From Hygrophila difformis (Eukaryota; Streptophyta; Magnoliopsida; Lamiales; Acanthaceae): a stretch of 64,000 bases of DNA. The position numbers and the translations under genes were made by a program. Position 1 is the stretch's first letter; every line of letters starts with the position of its first letter. Where the stretch lies: the NCBI GenBank assembly GCA_030278955.1, contig JAOANR010000014.1:1431920-1495919 (forward strand), read 5' to 3'. This document shows positions 48,333 to 60,622 of this stretch, one piece after another. Below the pieces are notes generated by a model that worked only from the letters and a program-made list of their open reading frames with translations, had not been told where the DNA came from and ran no database searches.

Positions 48333-48902
48333 TGCTTACTCACAACTCTTTTTTTTCTTTTTTTTTTTTTTTTTGCTGAATAAGATTATTCACATTTTTT
48401 TTTTTGGAAGAACCATAGCTTATTCACATGGGCATTTGACCCCCAAAAAAAAAAGGAAACAAAAAGAAAAGGATAGAAAAGGGGAATTCTGGAAAGTTTG
48501 TTACCAAAGAAGAATTTTCAAGAAAGCAAATAATAACCCTCGAGAAAAGTGGGCTGGATTAGCCCAGACATTAGACCTGTGTACGGAGAGGCGGTCGAAT
48601 TTAATGGAAATCGTTTGGGTGCTGGCAGTATGTAGGTGCTGACACATTCAAAAGTGATGGGTATATGTATATGAAATGATGTGTGAGTATAAAAATGTTA
48701 TGGATGGAGATTATGAACAAAAAAAACTAATAAAAAACACAAACTACCGTCTATACATCACTTTATAAGGCTTATACATCACTTTACAAAGGCTACATAT
48801 CATTTTTAACGTTGCCTACATCTGCTGGCAATTATTATGGCATTACAGAAACTGGATTGGAATTTAATTGCTCAACATTTGGGACAAAAAAATAACAATA
48901 GA

Positions 48903-49190
48903 TGCAACAACAATGGTACGGTGGATAGGTGGAATATAGACATGTTAAAACTCCAACTACAACCACAGCAAAAGAATAAAAGCATTAAATTAGACAAGAT
49001 AGTAGTATATCAGAAAGAATATGAATATTTATATAATACTAGGGATATAGTATGACAGCATCGTATAATATGATCATTATTGATTCATTTCATCGCTTTA
49101 ATTTATTATATTACTATAGTGCAGTTATTATATGGTCCGTTTCATTCATGCACCGCCACTAAAGAGCATGCATGTATCTCTAAATGAAAA
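48903..49190 (+). repeat. Dispersed repeat, copy B
   Basis: Second copy of the sequence at 43555-43765, with small insertions. It ends where the MITE at 49193 begins. Confidence 0.65.
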
Positions 49191-49192
49191 TA

Positions 49193-49451
49193 CTCCATCC
49201 GTCCCACTTAACTTGTCTTGTTTCACTTTTGCACACAATCCAATGCACTTTTTCAACCGGTAATATCTCAAAATGTGTACAACAAAAAATTATGTAAAAT
49301 ATATATTCTAAAACTACATGACTATATGATTCTAACAAGATCAAACTCGACTATTTTTTCGAAATCTATACATGCAATAAAATCAAGTCAAAGTAGAATA
49401 ATGAACAGTGTCAAAAAGTCAAACAGGACACGTTAGCTGGGACGGAGGGAG
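49193..49451. mobile_element. Stowaway-like MITE, best-preserved long-end subtype
   Basis: TA|CTCCATCCGTCCCACTTAAC and GTTAGCTGGGACGGAGGGAG|TA. 259 bp, the same subtype as 27151 and 49880. Confidence 0.9.
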
Positions 49452-49819
49452 TATAATTATATAAGTATACATGTATATATTTAAAAGATATAAACTAAAA
49501 GCAAGCCATAAAATTAGCTACAGAATTAATAATAATAATAATTAATTAAAATAATATATATACACTACTATTTCCATAAAGTAGCAACGAACAATAATTT
49601 ATCCACACTTTTGGGATTCTGAAATTGCAGTATAGTGTATCCATACATACATACATGATACAACATACCCCAAGAACTCAAAATGCCCCTTGCCTCTTCA
49701 ATTAATTGCATAAGAACGCTTACAATGTAGGGCCTATGGGTTAATTATGTTTAAAAATAAAACTGTAGGGGGTGAGGAGTGAGGACATTTACAATGAAAC
49801 CGCATCGAAATTTCAAAAC

Positions 49820-49859
<40 letters not shown>

Positions 49860-49879
49860 TAATAATAATAATAATAATA

Positions 49880-50142
49880 TTCCCTCGTCCTATTTAACTT
49901 GTGTTGTTTGACTTCTACACACAACCCAGTGTATTTTTTTAATCAATAATATATCAAAATATATATAATGAAAAAATTGTGTAAATTATATATTCTAAAA
50001 CTACATGATGATGCGAATATAATAAGACCCAATTCGATTATTTTTCTAAATATATACTTCATTTGCAATAGAATTAAATCAAAGTTAAACAATGAACGTT
50101 ATCAAAAAGTCAAACAAGACGTGTTAACTTGGGCGGATGGAG
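49880..50142. mobile_element. Stowaway-like MITE
   Basis: TTCCCTCGTCCTATTTAACTT at left, GTTAACTTGGGCGGATGGAG|TA at right. It lies directly against the ATA microsatellite, so the left TA duplication may have seeded or joined that repeat. Confidence 0.82.
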
Positions 50143-51397
50143 TAATAATAATAAAACACATTAAATAATAATTAAAAAAATTGGCATTACTACTGACGTA
50201 ACGCGCAACCTACAATGTTTTCGACCTCTAACAAAATAAGTTTATGAAAAGGGAATATCATCCAATTGTGACCCGTGAGTAAAAAGTTTATGACAAATTA
50301 TATATACTATTGAGTACTACTATCTCTCCTATGTAGGATAAGTTTGATTGCATATTTGGATTGTTTAGTACTTCATCCGTTTTTTTTTTTTTTTTTTTTT
50401 TTTTAAGTCTAACACTTTCTTTTTTTGGTGTTTTATAATAAATGTTATATTACGATATGTGGAATACTTTTAAAGGTAAAATTTTTTCACTAAAATACTT
50501 TTGTTCCTTGTATTAAATTCCGTGTCATTTATTTATGTTACAAGGCCCTAAAATTTTTAGGGCCCTACAACAATTATTTATACATAAATAAAATTTAACA
50601 GCAACAAATATTTATTATTAAAATTAAAATTTAATTTTAATTTGCTTCTAAATTATAGTAGTATACTACGTACTACTTTACTTTGTATACTATTAATTTT
50701 ATATATAGTTATTATCCATACTTTATATATATTGATAATAATTAAAAACTATTAGCAAATGTTTTAGTTTTTTTATACTATTGTTTACTTGTAGTATTTT
50801 TTTTACACGCTAATTAAAAAAAAATACTAGTGTGAGTTTTAACAATTAAATAAATCTTGTTCGTGCAACCTTAATTAGTAGATAAACTGCCAACTGCTGC
50901 ATTTACATAAATAATTCAATCCATTCATTAATTTAACAAAAGAATTATCTTCAGGTAAGTCATCGGTAATGGAAGTTTATTTGACAACTAAACCTAATTT
51001 ATTGCCAGTTAATCCGGCTTAACGTTCACACCAATGAGGTTCGGACACGCACCTAATTCTTGCCAAACATGCGAGGTGTATTTCGTTCCCACTTCCCACT
51101 GTCCAAACCAAAGTCCAAAGTCCAAACCCGCGTCTGCTGTCCGAATCTGCCTGTGTTTTTTCCTCCCAAATTATGACGCTATCAATTATACTATACTAGT
51201 ACTATTAAAGTACTTAAAAGAACAATATACTCCATTTTCATAACAACAAATTTTCATCGCCATTCTCTGAAGAATTCTCCATTTTCCAGCTGCCAAACCC
51301 TCCCCCGATTTAGGACGCTGTATACTTTAGTTTGAATTCTGGGTTTGTCCGTTTCTCTTTTCTTGAATCTGCCCACTGTTTGGGGACAAGGAAAATT

Positions 51398-54385
51398 ATG
51401 AAGGCCAAAAGCGGCGGCGGTGGGGGCGGCGGTGCAAGGGTTTCAGCAAAATGGATTCCAATTTTCTCCATTTGTTTCTTCTTCATTGGCATGACTTTTA
51501 CTAACAAGTAATGGTTAATCTCAATTGTTTCTTAGGTTTAATATTTGTTTGGATTTTGTGGGATTTTGAGGTGTGATTGATCTGGGTTTTGCTGTGCTGG
51601 CAGATTGTGGGGAAATTTGGAATCCAATAATCAGCTCATAACTCAGCAAAGACGAGATCAGGAGCTGCAGATCGTCTCTGAGGATTGCAGTACAAAGAAA
51701 AAGGTTCGATCTTTAGTTTATTTTTTGAATTTGAAGTCGGTATAATCCACATTTTTTGAGGGTTTTGTCCTCTTGAAAACAATGGACTTAGCAATTTTAT
51801 GATGCTCATCAAAATTTGGCATTATTAATTTTCAAGTGAATGTCCAAGATAAGATTTAGATTTGGTGGGGGTTCTGGATTTGGGGCAAATATTCCTGCTT
51901 TCAATCGTTTCTTTTCCGCTTTTTTAACCTCTGCGTGGCCGGATTTGTGTAATAGAAAGCGGGAGATCAGGATAAAGATGTAATGAGTGAGGTGTACAAA
52001 ACCCACGAAGCAATCCAGTGAGTTCAAAAGTTCCTAATCGTAACTTTCTACTTTCTTTTCTCCTGCAGCATATACGAAAACTGAATCTAACCACATGTTT
52101 GTGTTTTAGGTCATTGGACAAATCAATTTCGATGCTGCAGATGGAGTTGTCTGCAGCTAGGACTGTTCCAGAGAAATTGAAACCAGATGTTTCTGTAACA
52201 TCCAATGAGGGTCCTCCCAGGAGAAAGGCATTTATGGTAATTGGCATCAATACAGCTTTCAGCAGTAGGAAGAGGCGTGACTCTGTCCGAGAGACTTGGA
52301 TGCCCCAAGGTAAGATACACATACTTCGTCGTGTAGTCTTAATTTAGGTGTGTTCAGCGTTTTGCCGAACTGAGGTGCGCCGGTAACTTATTACTTGTTC
52401 AGGTGACCAGCTTAGAAAATTGGAGCAGGAGAAGGGCATCGTTGTGAGATTTATGATTGGACACAGGTAATGTTGCCCATTTTGGTTGCCTGGTCTGGTG
52501 TATACGCTTCCTTTATCGACATTGTTGATATGTATTCAATGGTGATGCCTGATGATTTAATGAAGTGATGAAGATGACCCCATTATTCCACTTATGGCAT
52601 GTTTCTAAAAGCTTATTTGTGCCGCTCATGTCTTTTTTCGTTGGCTTTAAAACTTATTACGCAATTGCAGACTGATCTCATGATAAAAGAGGAAGTTTTG
52701 AGGCATATTGTTGCTCAAGGGTTTTGTGATATGTTTCTCAGGAGTACCGATGTATGGGGGTTTTGACGATTTACATTCCAACTGGCTATTATTTTAATGG
52801 ATTCTGTTTCTCAATTCATGGATAAACGTTCCTATGCTACTGCTATCTTTTCCCCAAAATGGCTTCAAAGTTTTGGCCTTCAATGTTTCTGTGTTATGGA
52901 ATGTCTGGAATCTATATGCATAGCTTGTGAGCTTTTTGTCCAGATACAGAATCTTGGAGTTGTCTTGCAGCTTATATTAATTAGAACCTTTCTTGGTTGA
53001 TACTCGATACAGTGCAACATCTAACAGTATATTGGATAGAGCTCTTGACTCTGAGGAAGCTCAACACAAGGATTTTCTCCGGCTGGTAAAATGAATATAT
53101 TATTTTATTTCTTTTTCCACTTCAAAAATCCGTACAGTTTCTAAACTGCCATCTTCAATACCGTAGGAGCACGTTGAAGGATATCATGAACTGTCTGCAA
53201 AAACAAAGATTTTCTTTGCCACTGCTGTAGCAAAATGGGATGCTGATTTTTACATCAAGGTTGATGACGATGTGCATGTTAATTTGGGTTAGTGATAAGT
53301 TACTATTAATATTTTAGTGTACAACTTTTGTAAGATATTTTGCCATTGACAGTGGTGATTATTTGCTTTGCTCATATAGGTACATTAGCTGCAACTCTTG
53401 CTCGTCATCGATCAAAACCCCGGGTTTACATAGGTTGTATGAAGTCTGGACCAGTTCTTGCCCAAAAGTAATTCCTGAAATCCATTAGCATATCCTCCTC
53501 CTTTTATGTTAATGTCTTGGTGCTAAATTACTAGTATGTTGTCCAGGAACGTTAAGTACCATGAACCAGAGTACTGGAAATTTGGAGAAGAAGGTAATAA
53601 ATATTTCCGACATGCAACTGGGCAGATTTATGCAATTTCAAAGGATTTGGCTACATACATCTCCATAAACCAGTAAGAATTGCTCGTTTTTAACTCGAAC
53701 ACCATTTTTCTTTTCCTTCAGTGCAAGCAGTATTAGCTAATGGGGATCGGTAGATATCTTTTATTATATAATGCTGCTAACCTAACATGCGCCCACCTCA
53801 AAAAAAGTCAAGAATTTAAGTGCATTAAGTTTTTTCTATGTTGGCTTATTAGGCATGATCGTATTGTATTGATATGGAACTATTATGATTAAAAACTTTA
53901 GGCCGATACTGCACAAGTATGCTAACGAAGACGTGTCACTTGGTGCCTGGTTTATTGGTCTTGAAGTAGAACACATTGATGAGCGCGATATGTGCTGTGG
54001 TACTCCACCAGGTACGATTTTCTGAAAGTTCTTTGAGTATTCATTCATTTCAAGGAATAGAGATAATGCCAAGGAAGGAAAGTGCATTTGAATCAGTTCA
54101 GACAGATCAGTATCCTAATTTATCTGAAACACCACCCTGATGGAAGTTCAAAATCAATATAATCTCATCTGATTCTTGACAGATCCCCACTTTCTGTGCT
54201 CATTTTTCTGGTGCTTATTTGTTGCTAATTTTGCAGATTGTGAGTGGAAATCACAGGCAGGGAATGTATGTATTGCCTCCTTCGACTGGAGCTGCAGTGG
54301 CATTTGCAAATCAGTGGAGAAGTTGAAATTCGTGCATGAAAAATGTGGGGAAGGAGAGGATGCCCTTTGGAATGCTTTGTTGTGA
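51398..54385 (+). CDS. Beta-1,3-galactosyltransferase, GT31 family
   Basis: Eleven exons in phase: 51398-51507, 51604-51703, 51956-52017, 52110-52309, 52403-52466, 53013-53085, 53167-53287, 53380-53467, 53547-53672, 53902-54011 and 54237-54385 (1203 nt, 400 aa, typical length). It is a type II Golgi membrane protein: a short Gly-rich cytosolic tail, one membrane segment at about residues 19-36 ([14 protein letters not shown]), a stem with the plant DUF4094 region, and the galactosyltransferase domain from about residue 110. The metal-binding VDDDVHVN motif puts the DDD at about 236-238. The donor substrate is UDP-galactose; the Arabidopsis relatives (B3GALT1-8 clade) are linked to arabinogalactan-protein glycans. 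Cys-rich [13 protein letters not shown] and the C terminus fit that clade. A CAG repeat lies in the 3' UTR at about 54486-54515. Confidence 0.93.
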
Positions 54386-54485
54386 TCTTCTTCCAGGAAG
54401 AAGTTGGAGCTAATAGACATCCAAACTCTCAGATTCTGCGAGCGGATTGACTGACACCACGAAGGGCAGGTTGAGTGCTGCTACC

Positions 54486-54516
<31 letters not shown>

Positions 54517-54820
54517 CTAACTAAATGAAGACCTGGAGTTAATCGAGTTATTACTCCATCGAAAGCCATGCTAATTAACAGTACTATGATTGTGTATATA
54601 ACTGGTCTGTGGATTGAGCTAGAGAGGCTAGAGACCGTATTATTTATTTGGAGCCACCCGTGATTCCATTTCTTTTTAGCTTACGAGACAGACGAGAGAG
54701 GAGAGGTGATCAAATGAAATTCATACAAACATACATACTCGTAGCTGCATTGTCTGCAGCGATGTTTTTGGCTATATTGTTTTGGAGCTTGAATGTTCGT
54801 TAGTTGATGGTAGAACACAT

Positions 54821-55290
54821 TGAGTGATCCCTTGGCGTGTGAATTGCCTCTTTTTGTCTAGTGTTGAGAGTAACTTTTGCTTAGGGATGACAATAGGTCC
54901 GGGTTATAACCGATAATTGATTGAGATGCGAGTTGGGTTCGGTTTTGATTCTTATAAAAAAAAATAGATTTAGAACTCCGTTGCAATCCCCAAGGACAGC
55001 AATGGATCCAGGTCAGAACCGGAATTGAAATCGAACCAAATCCGAAGATTGAGTGATCCCTTGGCGTGTGAATTGCCTCTTTTTATCTAGCGTTGGGAGA
55101 GTAACTTGTGGTTAGGGATGACAATAGGTCCAGTTTAATCCGAATTTGGGTTGGGTTATGATTTTTATAAAAATACACTTAAGAACCGACATGTGGTAAG
55201 CTCTAAGGATATCAATGGATTCAGGCCAGGCCCGGAATCGAACCAAAATTGAGCATAGGTTAAGTCTTGGACCCTGATCCAACTCATTGT
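54821..55290 (+). repeat. Two-unit diverged tandem repeat with hAT-like end words
   Basis: TGAGTGATCCCTTGGCGTGT starts units at about 54821 and 55050, a period of about 229 bp. Each unit contains TTAGGGATGACAATAGGTCC and later ends in GGAAT..GAAATCGAACCAAA-like sequence. The far right has CCAACTCATTGTCATCCT, an inverted partner of the AGGGATGACAAT word, so a small hAT-like element may have been duplicated together with its left flank. Confidence 0.55.
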
Positions 55291-56127
55291 CATCCTGCGT
55301 GTGCTTGGTTAAAGGCGGTACAAGGGTTTTGATTAATTAAAGAGATTCCGAGAATATTTGATGTGGGTTTTGAACATGCTTCTTGTCTACAAGAGCGTAG
55401 TATTGTCCTTTTCTTTCAAGTCATTACTTAATTGCTGACTCCCAAGAGCTCATTGGTGGCCGTGGCCATGGCGGTGCTCTCAAGGAATAGCTTTGCAAAG
55501 AGTTGAAGAAACCCAAAGTACTCCAATAAAAATGTTTTTTTTTTTTTTTTTTTTCATATAAAAATTTTCATGTTGGTCTGGCACACACATATAAATTCAT
55601 GGTGGTCACGTTATTAATTATTTTATGTTTCTAAATGTTGATGTGGCAGCTAATAATTTGTCCCATGGTATTGATATACGCCTTGTTTAATTCAATACCC
55701 CATGACCCTTGTCACATAGTTTAATGGAGTACAAATTGAGGTGATGTGAACCATGACCATACTTTGTGAAATGTTCTTTGTAGACTTTTGGGACTAATTG
55801 TGAAGAAACCCACATTTTAAATTCAATAGCAAATGGAAGGTAGTAACTAATTAATATGGGTAGGTTAGTAGGATGTCTTTTAAAAATTAAAGAGGTTGGA
55901 ATGTGGACACCAGGTTTCTTGTATGCACTTCTTTTATGGAATGTCATTCATTTGCTGGCAGTTTTGTCTCTAGTTCCTAATTTAATACTACTAATTGCAT
56001 TGTCCATTTGGTGAGGACTGAAGAAGGCAAGAAGCTGGCAGCCGGCAGGCAGGCATGGTCCAGATTCCAGACCAGCCTGTGCTGTGCTCCCCCACTCACC
56101 TTCATGAAATTATTTCTAATTCTACTA

Positions 56128-56470
56128 CTTCCTCCGTTCCCATTAAAAGTGGTCACTTTCTCTTCTGCACAAAATCCAATGCAATTGTTAAATGTCTTAT
56201 ATCTCAAAATCGATATAAGTAAAAATTATATCAAAAGTATATTTTAAAACTATACAATTAGACGATTCTAACAAGACCACACTTGACTATTATTATCTTC
56301 TTATATTAGACGATTCTTGTATTAGACGATAAAATTGAGTCAAAGTGAGTCAATACACTTGTATTGACTATTAGACAATTCTTGTATCGATACAATAAAA
56401 TTGAGTCAAAGTTAAATAATGAACAGTGTCAAAAGTCAAAAAGAGTCACTTTTAATGGGATAGGAGGGAG
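56128..56470. mobile_element. Stowaway-like MITE with internal expansion
   Basis: Inverted ends TA|CTTCCTCCGTTCCCATTAAAAG and TTTTAATGGGATAGGAGGGAG|TA. At 343 bp it is about 80 bp longer than the family norm because an ATTAGACGATTCTTGTAT-ATTGAGTCAAAG block is repeated. Confidence 0.85.
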
Positions 56471-57028
56471 TATTAGTCTTTGCTATTTGGCTTACAAATG
56501 CTGACATGATTCTTACCACTCTTTTCTTACTCCATATTGAAACTTTTATATTTTTCTGGACACTCATGTATAGTGAAAAAACTAGTACTACTTTATATGG
56601 AAAACAGAAGGGAGAATATTATTTTGTGGGATCAACTTATTCCGCATAAAATGTTTGAAAAGTAAATATGATCTAAATTTGTGGATATGGAAATAATCAT
56701 AGACTTGATGCTGTAGCAGTAGCCTATTTGTTTTGAATTGTTGGGTCTTAATTAGGTCTCTATGATATCCTAATGGCTTATCAACATGTCCTTGAAATTG
56801 AAACTTTAAATATTTGTCAACTACATTGATATCTCCGAATACATGGTAGGAGTAAGACCTTACCTATATTCTTCTTCATTGTCATCCATATATTCTTCTT
56901 AATTAATTATTAATCAGATTTCAATTTAACAAATCTTCATAAAAAGCAATGTAATGACTAATGAGAATGGGAAGGGGATAGAATAGATTGAAGAAATGGA
57001 AAATGAAGATGAATAATGCAGTCCAAAC

Positions 57029-57054
57029 AAGGCCCAATTGTACAATTGGGCCTT
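57029..57054. promoter_or_regulatory. Perfect 26-bp palindrome with two site II elements
   Basis: AAGGCCCAATTGT is followed at once by its exact reverse complement. Each arm carries a TGGGCC/GGCCCA element, and a third TGGGCC follows at about 57066-57071. It lies 130 bp upstream of the VPS9 start codon. Site II elements bind TCP factors. Confidence 0.75.
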
Positions 57055-57183
57055 AATTCCTGATAATGGGCCAGCCGCATCAACTATCAATCATATCGCT
57101 CCGCCTCGGCCAGCACTTCGTCCCAAACCAGACAGAAAAAAACAGTGCATCTCGGCAGTTGGTCCGATCCATCGCCGTCGCCG

Positions 57184-60100
57184 ATGGAGAATTCCGACGT
57201 CTTCGGCTCGTCTACGGCGCCTCTGACATGGCACGACTTTCTAGAGAGGATGCGCCACCCTTCTGCCTCCGACTTTGTCAAAGCAATCAAAAGGTTTTTA
57301 CCCTACATTCGCCCTCACTTTTTATCTTGTATCGATCCATCCATTTCCATTCGGTGGCTCTATACAACTGCTGTGCTATTCCATGTTTTATTTATTTATT
57401 TATTTTATTTTCCTGCGAATCGTTGAAATCTTAGAGTATTCTCTGGATCACTGATGTTAATTTGATGAACTGTGTTGACACAAAAATGTTATCTTGCTAG
57501 CTCATAAGATGCCGATTTCTTATATAATGCCCAACTGAGTTCGTGATGGAAGTGATATAAAAATTAATATCTCATTCGTTTTGCGAACTGTCAACTGCTT
57601 TCATATCTAAACTGGGCAATTATATTCAGCTTTTGCTACATTTTGAATTTTAATTGCCTTATTTAGATTTTGAATCAGTCCTTAGTATTTACAAATGGGT
57701 TAACGGGACATTAGCTGCTTTAACAGTCATTAATCTATGATCCTAAAAAGCTTACTTTGTTGAGCTTTATTTGCTGCAGTACTTCATATTCATCAGTTCG
57801 AACTACTTTGGAGCATTTCCTTTTATCTATAAGTATATTGTGAAATTTTGTTGTCTGGAGCTAATATATTCCTAAATATGTTTTCATCTATCAACTTACT
57901 TGGTTAGGACTACTGGGCGTTATGTAGAATTTTTTCTCTGTTTTGTATATGGCTGTTGTTGAACAGAAAACCAACACTGTTTCTAATTTGTAATTTTCAG
58001 TTTTATAGTGTCGTTTATGAACAATGCTCCAGATGCGGAAAGGGACAGTACATCAGTGCAAGATTTCCTAGGAAATATGGAAGCAGCATTCAGGGCCCAT
58101 CCTCTGTGGTCCGGATCTTCCGAGGAGGAGTTGGAGAGTGCCGGAGAAGTAAGTATTATATCCTTCCTGGAAACTAAATTCTTTGATGTGAAACAATATC
58201 GACGTGATATTGGTAATTCTTGTTTCTAAAAGTAGGCTGGAATGATCTGCAGTCTGCACAATGTGTTTTGCATTTATGTAGGTTCTTTATTATTCGTTTC
58301 CATCATCTCATCACTTTTTAGTTTTATTGTCAAACTGCATGACTCGTTAACCAAAGTTATGTAGTTCATTAAGAGCAATGTATTCCTTTCAATTTAACTG
58401 CATTTTCTTTGAATTACAGGGGCTGGAGAAATATGTTATGACAAAATTGTTTCCTAGAGTTTTTGCTTCTGTTCCTGAAGATGTAAAAATTGACAAGCAG
58501 CTTCATGAAAAAATGGCTCTAATTCAACAATTTATCAGGCCTGAGAATTTGGATATCAAGCCAACCTATCAAAATGAGAGCTCGTGGTTGGTGAGTATAG
58601 AAATGTCTCAAAGTATTTAATCAAATGTTTCCGCTTTGCACTGAATTGTTGTAATGATGCATGAAATTGCCACTGATGGCCGGCCCCCCTTCTCAAAGTC
58701 TCTCTTCTTTTGTCCACAATTTGTAATGATTATCACAATTGACTAGATTTCGACTGTTTACAAACTTTTTGTGATTTTATTTTTGCTAGTGGTAAACCTT
58801 GCTTTCTTGTCCTATGTACATTGGAAATCAAATGATTTTTAGTGGATAATTTGGACTCTGATATGGCTTCTTGAAAGAACCCTATTTAGTTGAATCTATG
58901 AATACCAACCCTCGATATAGTACTGTTGATCTTAGATGTTTTTATGTGAAGGCCTGTTATTCTTGTTTCATGGTTTGATAAGTATTGTTACATAAAAGTG
59001 GCCTAATTTTATGAGAATATTCATGGCAAGGGAATAAAAAGGAAAACAATACAAACATAGGGAATCTGTTATTTGCCTATGTCCTAGTGGCAGCTTACTT
59101 TTCACCATATGCCAAAATATGGTTACATGGACTTTATATATATAGCTTGTAACATACTGCAGGGCCTCCGGCTACTGCCCCTTGTATGTTGGATGTGTTT
59201 ACAACATTTAGTGCTTTCAAAAGTTTGCATGAGAAAGTGTATTTTTGTAATCCATAAGTTTTCAATAAGAGATTATACACTGGTGAATGTGAATTGTGAA
59301 GTTTGATAACTATTTTTTCCTCCAGCCTTTTCAGCTTTAATTGTAACTCCATTGTTACTTCTGTTCTGGCAGCTCGCACAGAAAGAGCTACAAAAGATTA
59401 ACATGTACAAGGCTCCAAGAGATAAACTGGTTTGCATTCTGAACTGTTGTAAAGTCATTAGTAACTTGCTGCTCAACGCATCTGTTGCATCAAATGAAGA
59501 GCATCCTGGAGCCGATGATTTCCTCCCAGTTCTCATTTATGTTACCATAAAGGTATCTTCCCCTGTATTTGATGGCGGATTGCTAAATATTGGTGTGTTT
59601 GTTATGGCTCAAACTTTCTATACTATTGTAAGATGTTAAGCTGCCCTTGAGTTAATGATACATAATATAGAATCACACAAATGCTGCAATACCCATGCTC
59701 AAAACTATTAACTCACATTCAATTGAACTTTATTGTGACAATGTGCTGATGATACCTTTTAATTTTTTTTTTTTACTACAGATGGCTTTAGAATCCTATT
59801 TTTAACAAGTCAATCAGAACTGATTTTTTTTTTTGGTTATATCTTAAACAGGCAAACCCACCTCAACTGCATTCAAACCTTTCATACATACAACGGTTTA
59901 GGCGGCAGACACGCTTGGGGGGAGAAGCAGCATATTTTTTCACGAACATGCTATCTGTAGAATCTTTTGTTACGAATATTGATGGAAAAGCCCTTTCAAT
60001 GGATGAAGCGGAATTTGAAAAGAATATGGAGTCTGCAACATTACTTCTATCTGGCCTCTCTGAGAGCCTGGAAACCTCCCAAACTCAAACAGATCAAAAT

Positions 60101-60622
60101 TTTGGACAGGTTTCCAGCTCCGAGACCATGGAACCAACACCAGCTTCTACTTCAAGGAATCATCAACACCCATCAAGGCATCCTCGGTCTCTTGTTGAAT
60201 CTTCTGAAATAGTTTCCAGGACTGAGGAATTAAATGGCAGGGATCACGATTCATTAAATAAATCCCCTTCAATCTCAGATTTAGAAAATAAAGGTGCATT
60301 GATGCTGTTGAAGGAAGATGAAGCAAGCCAAAATTTTCGAGAATTTCCCTATTTATACTCCCAAGCTGGTGATTTGACAGTTGGTGAAGTAGAAAACTTG
60401 TTAAGCAACTACAAGCAACTGGTGTTCAAGTACCTCTGCCTTGTGAAAGGTTTGGGTGCCACAATACCTTCTAATTCTTCATTATCTAGTGCACAAGATA
60501 AATCGGAAGTGGATCCCAATGAGGGTATGCAAAAGGAACCGGTAACGGCTGCCGATGATATCTCTGTTGAAAAGTTGGCTTCTGGGCCAGAAAACTCCGA
60601 ACAATCGCAGTTGGCAGCATAA
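57184..60622 (+). CDS. VPS9A: VPS9 domain protein, Rab5-type guanine nucleotide exchange factor
   Basis: Five exons in phase: 57184-57293, 58001-58148, 58420-58590, 59373-59552 and 59852-60622 (1380 nt, 459 aa). Residues 1-90 form the N-terminal helical bundle (WHDFLERMRHPSASDFVKAI). The VPS9 domain follows to about residue 240, with the catalytic GADDFLPVLIYV (Asp191/192 and Tyr199) and ANPPQLHSNLSYIQRF. A Ser/Thr-rich linker leads to a conserved C-terminal block with SISDLENKGA and a YKQLVFKYLCLVKGLG helix. Plant VPS9A activates the Rab5 GTPases RHA1, ARA7 and ARA6 in endosomal and vacuolar traffic. Arabidopsis VPS9A is about 520 aa, so this protein lacks roughly 50 residues of the variable tail after the last helix. 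The start gives MENSDVFG, matching the family. Confidence 0.94.

Larger units (their letters stand above)
46433..51397. other. Intergenic region with dense repeats
   Basis: Includes the promoter and first leader exon of the membrane-protein gene at the left and the promoter of the galactosyltransferase at the right (from about 51000). Between them are a MITE fragment at 46738-46990 whose end is duplicated in tandem (CCTTGTACTCCCTCGTTT twice, 46733-46778), a repeated GAGAGCAATAAAAA.TGATGC at about 47075-47120, and the elements listed separately. Also present are long T runs at about 48350-48375 and 50381-50404 and an ATA trinucleotide run at about 49822-49878. No gene seen. Confidence 0.55.
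54386..57183. other. Gap between galactosyltransferase and VPS9 genes
   Basis: Left: the galactosyltransferase 3' UTR to about 54780. Middle: a two-unit tandem repeat (54821-55290) and the MITE at 56128. Right: the VPS9 promoter, including a palindrome. The frame at 55687-55947 (-) has no recognisable features. Confidence 0.55.

Noticed and set aside
49822..49878. CRISPR-like regular repeats
   Set aside because: This and the other short-period arrays are simple microsatellites without spacers, in a plant nuclear sequence.
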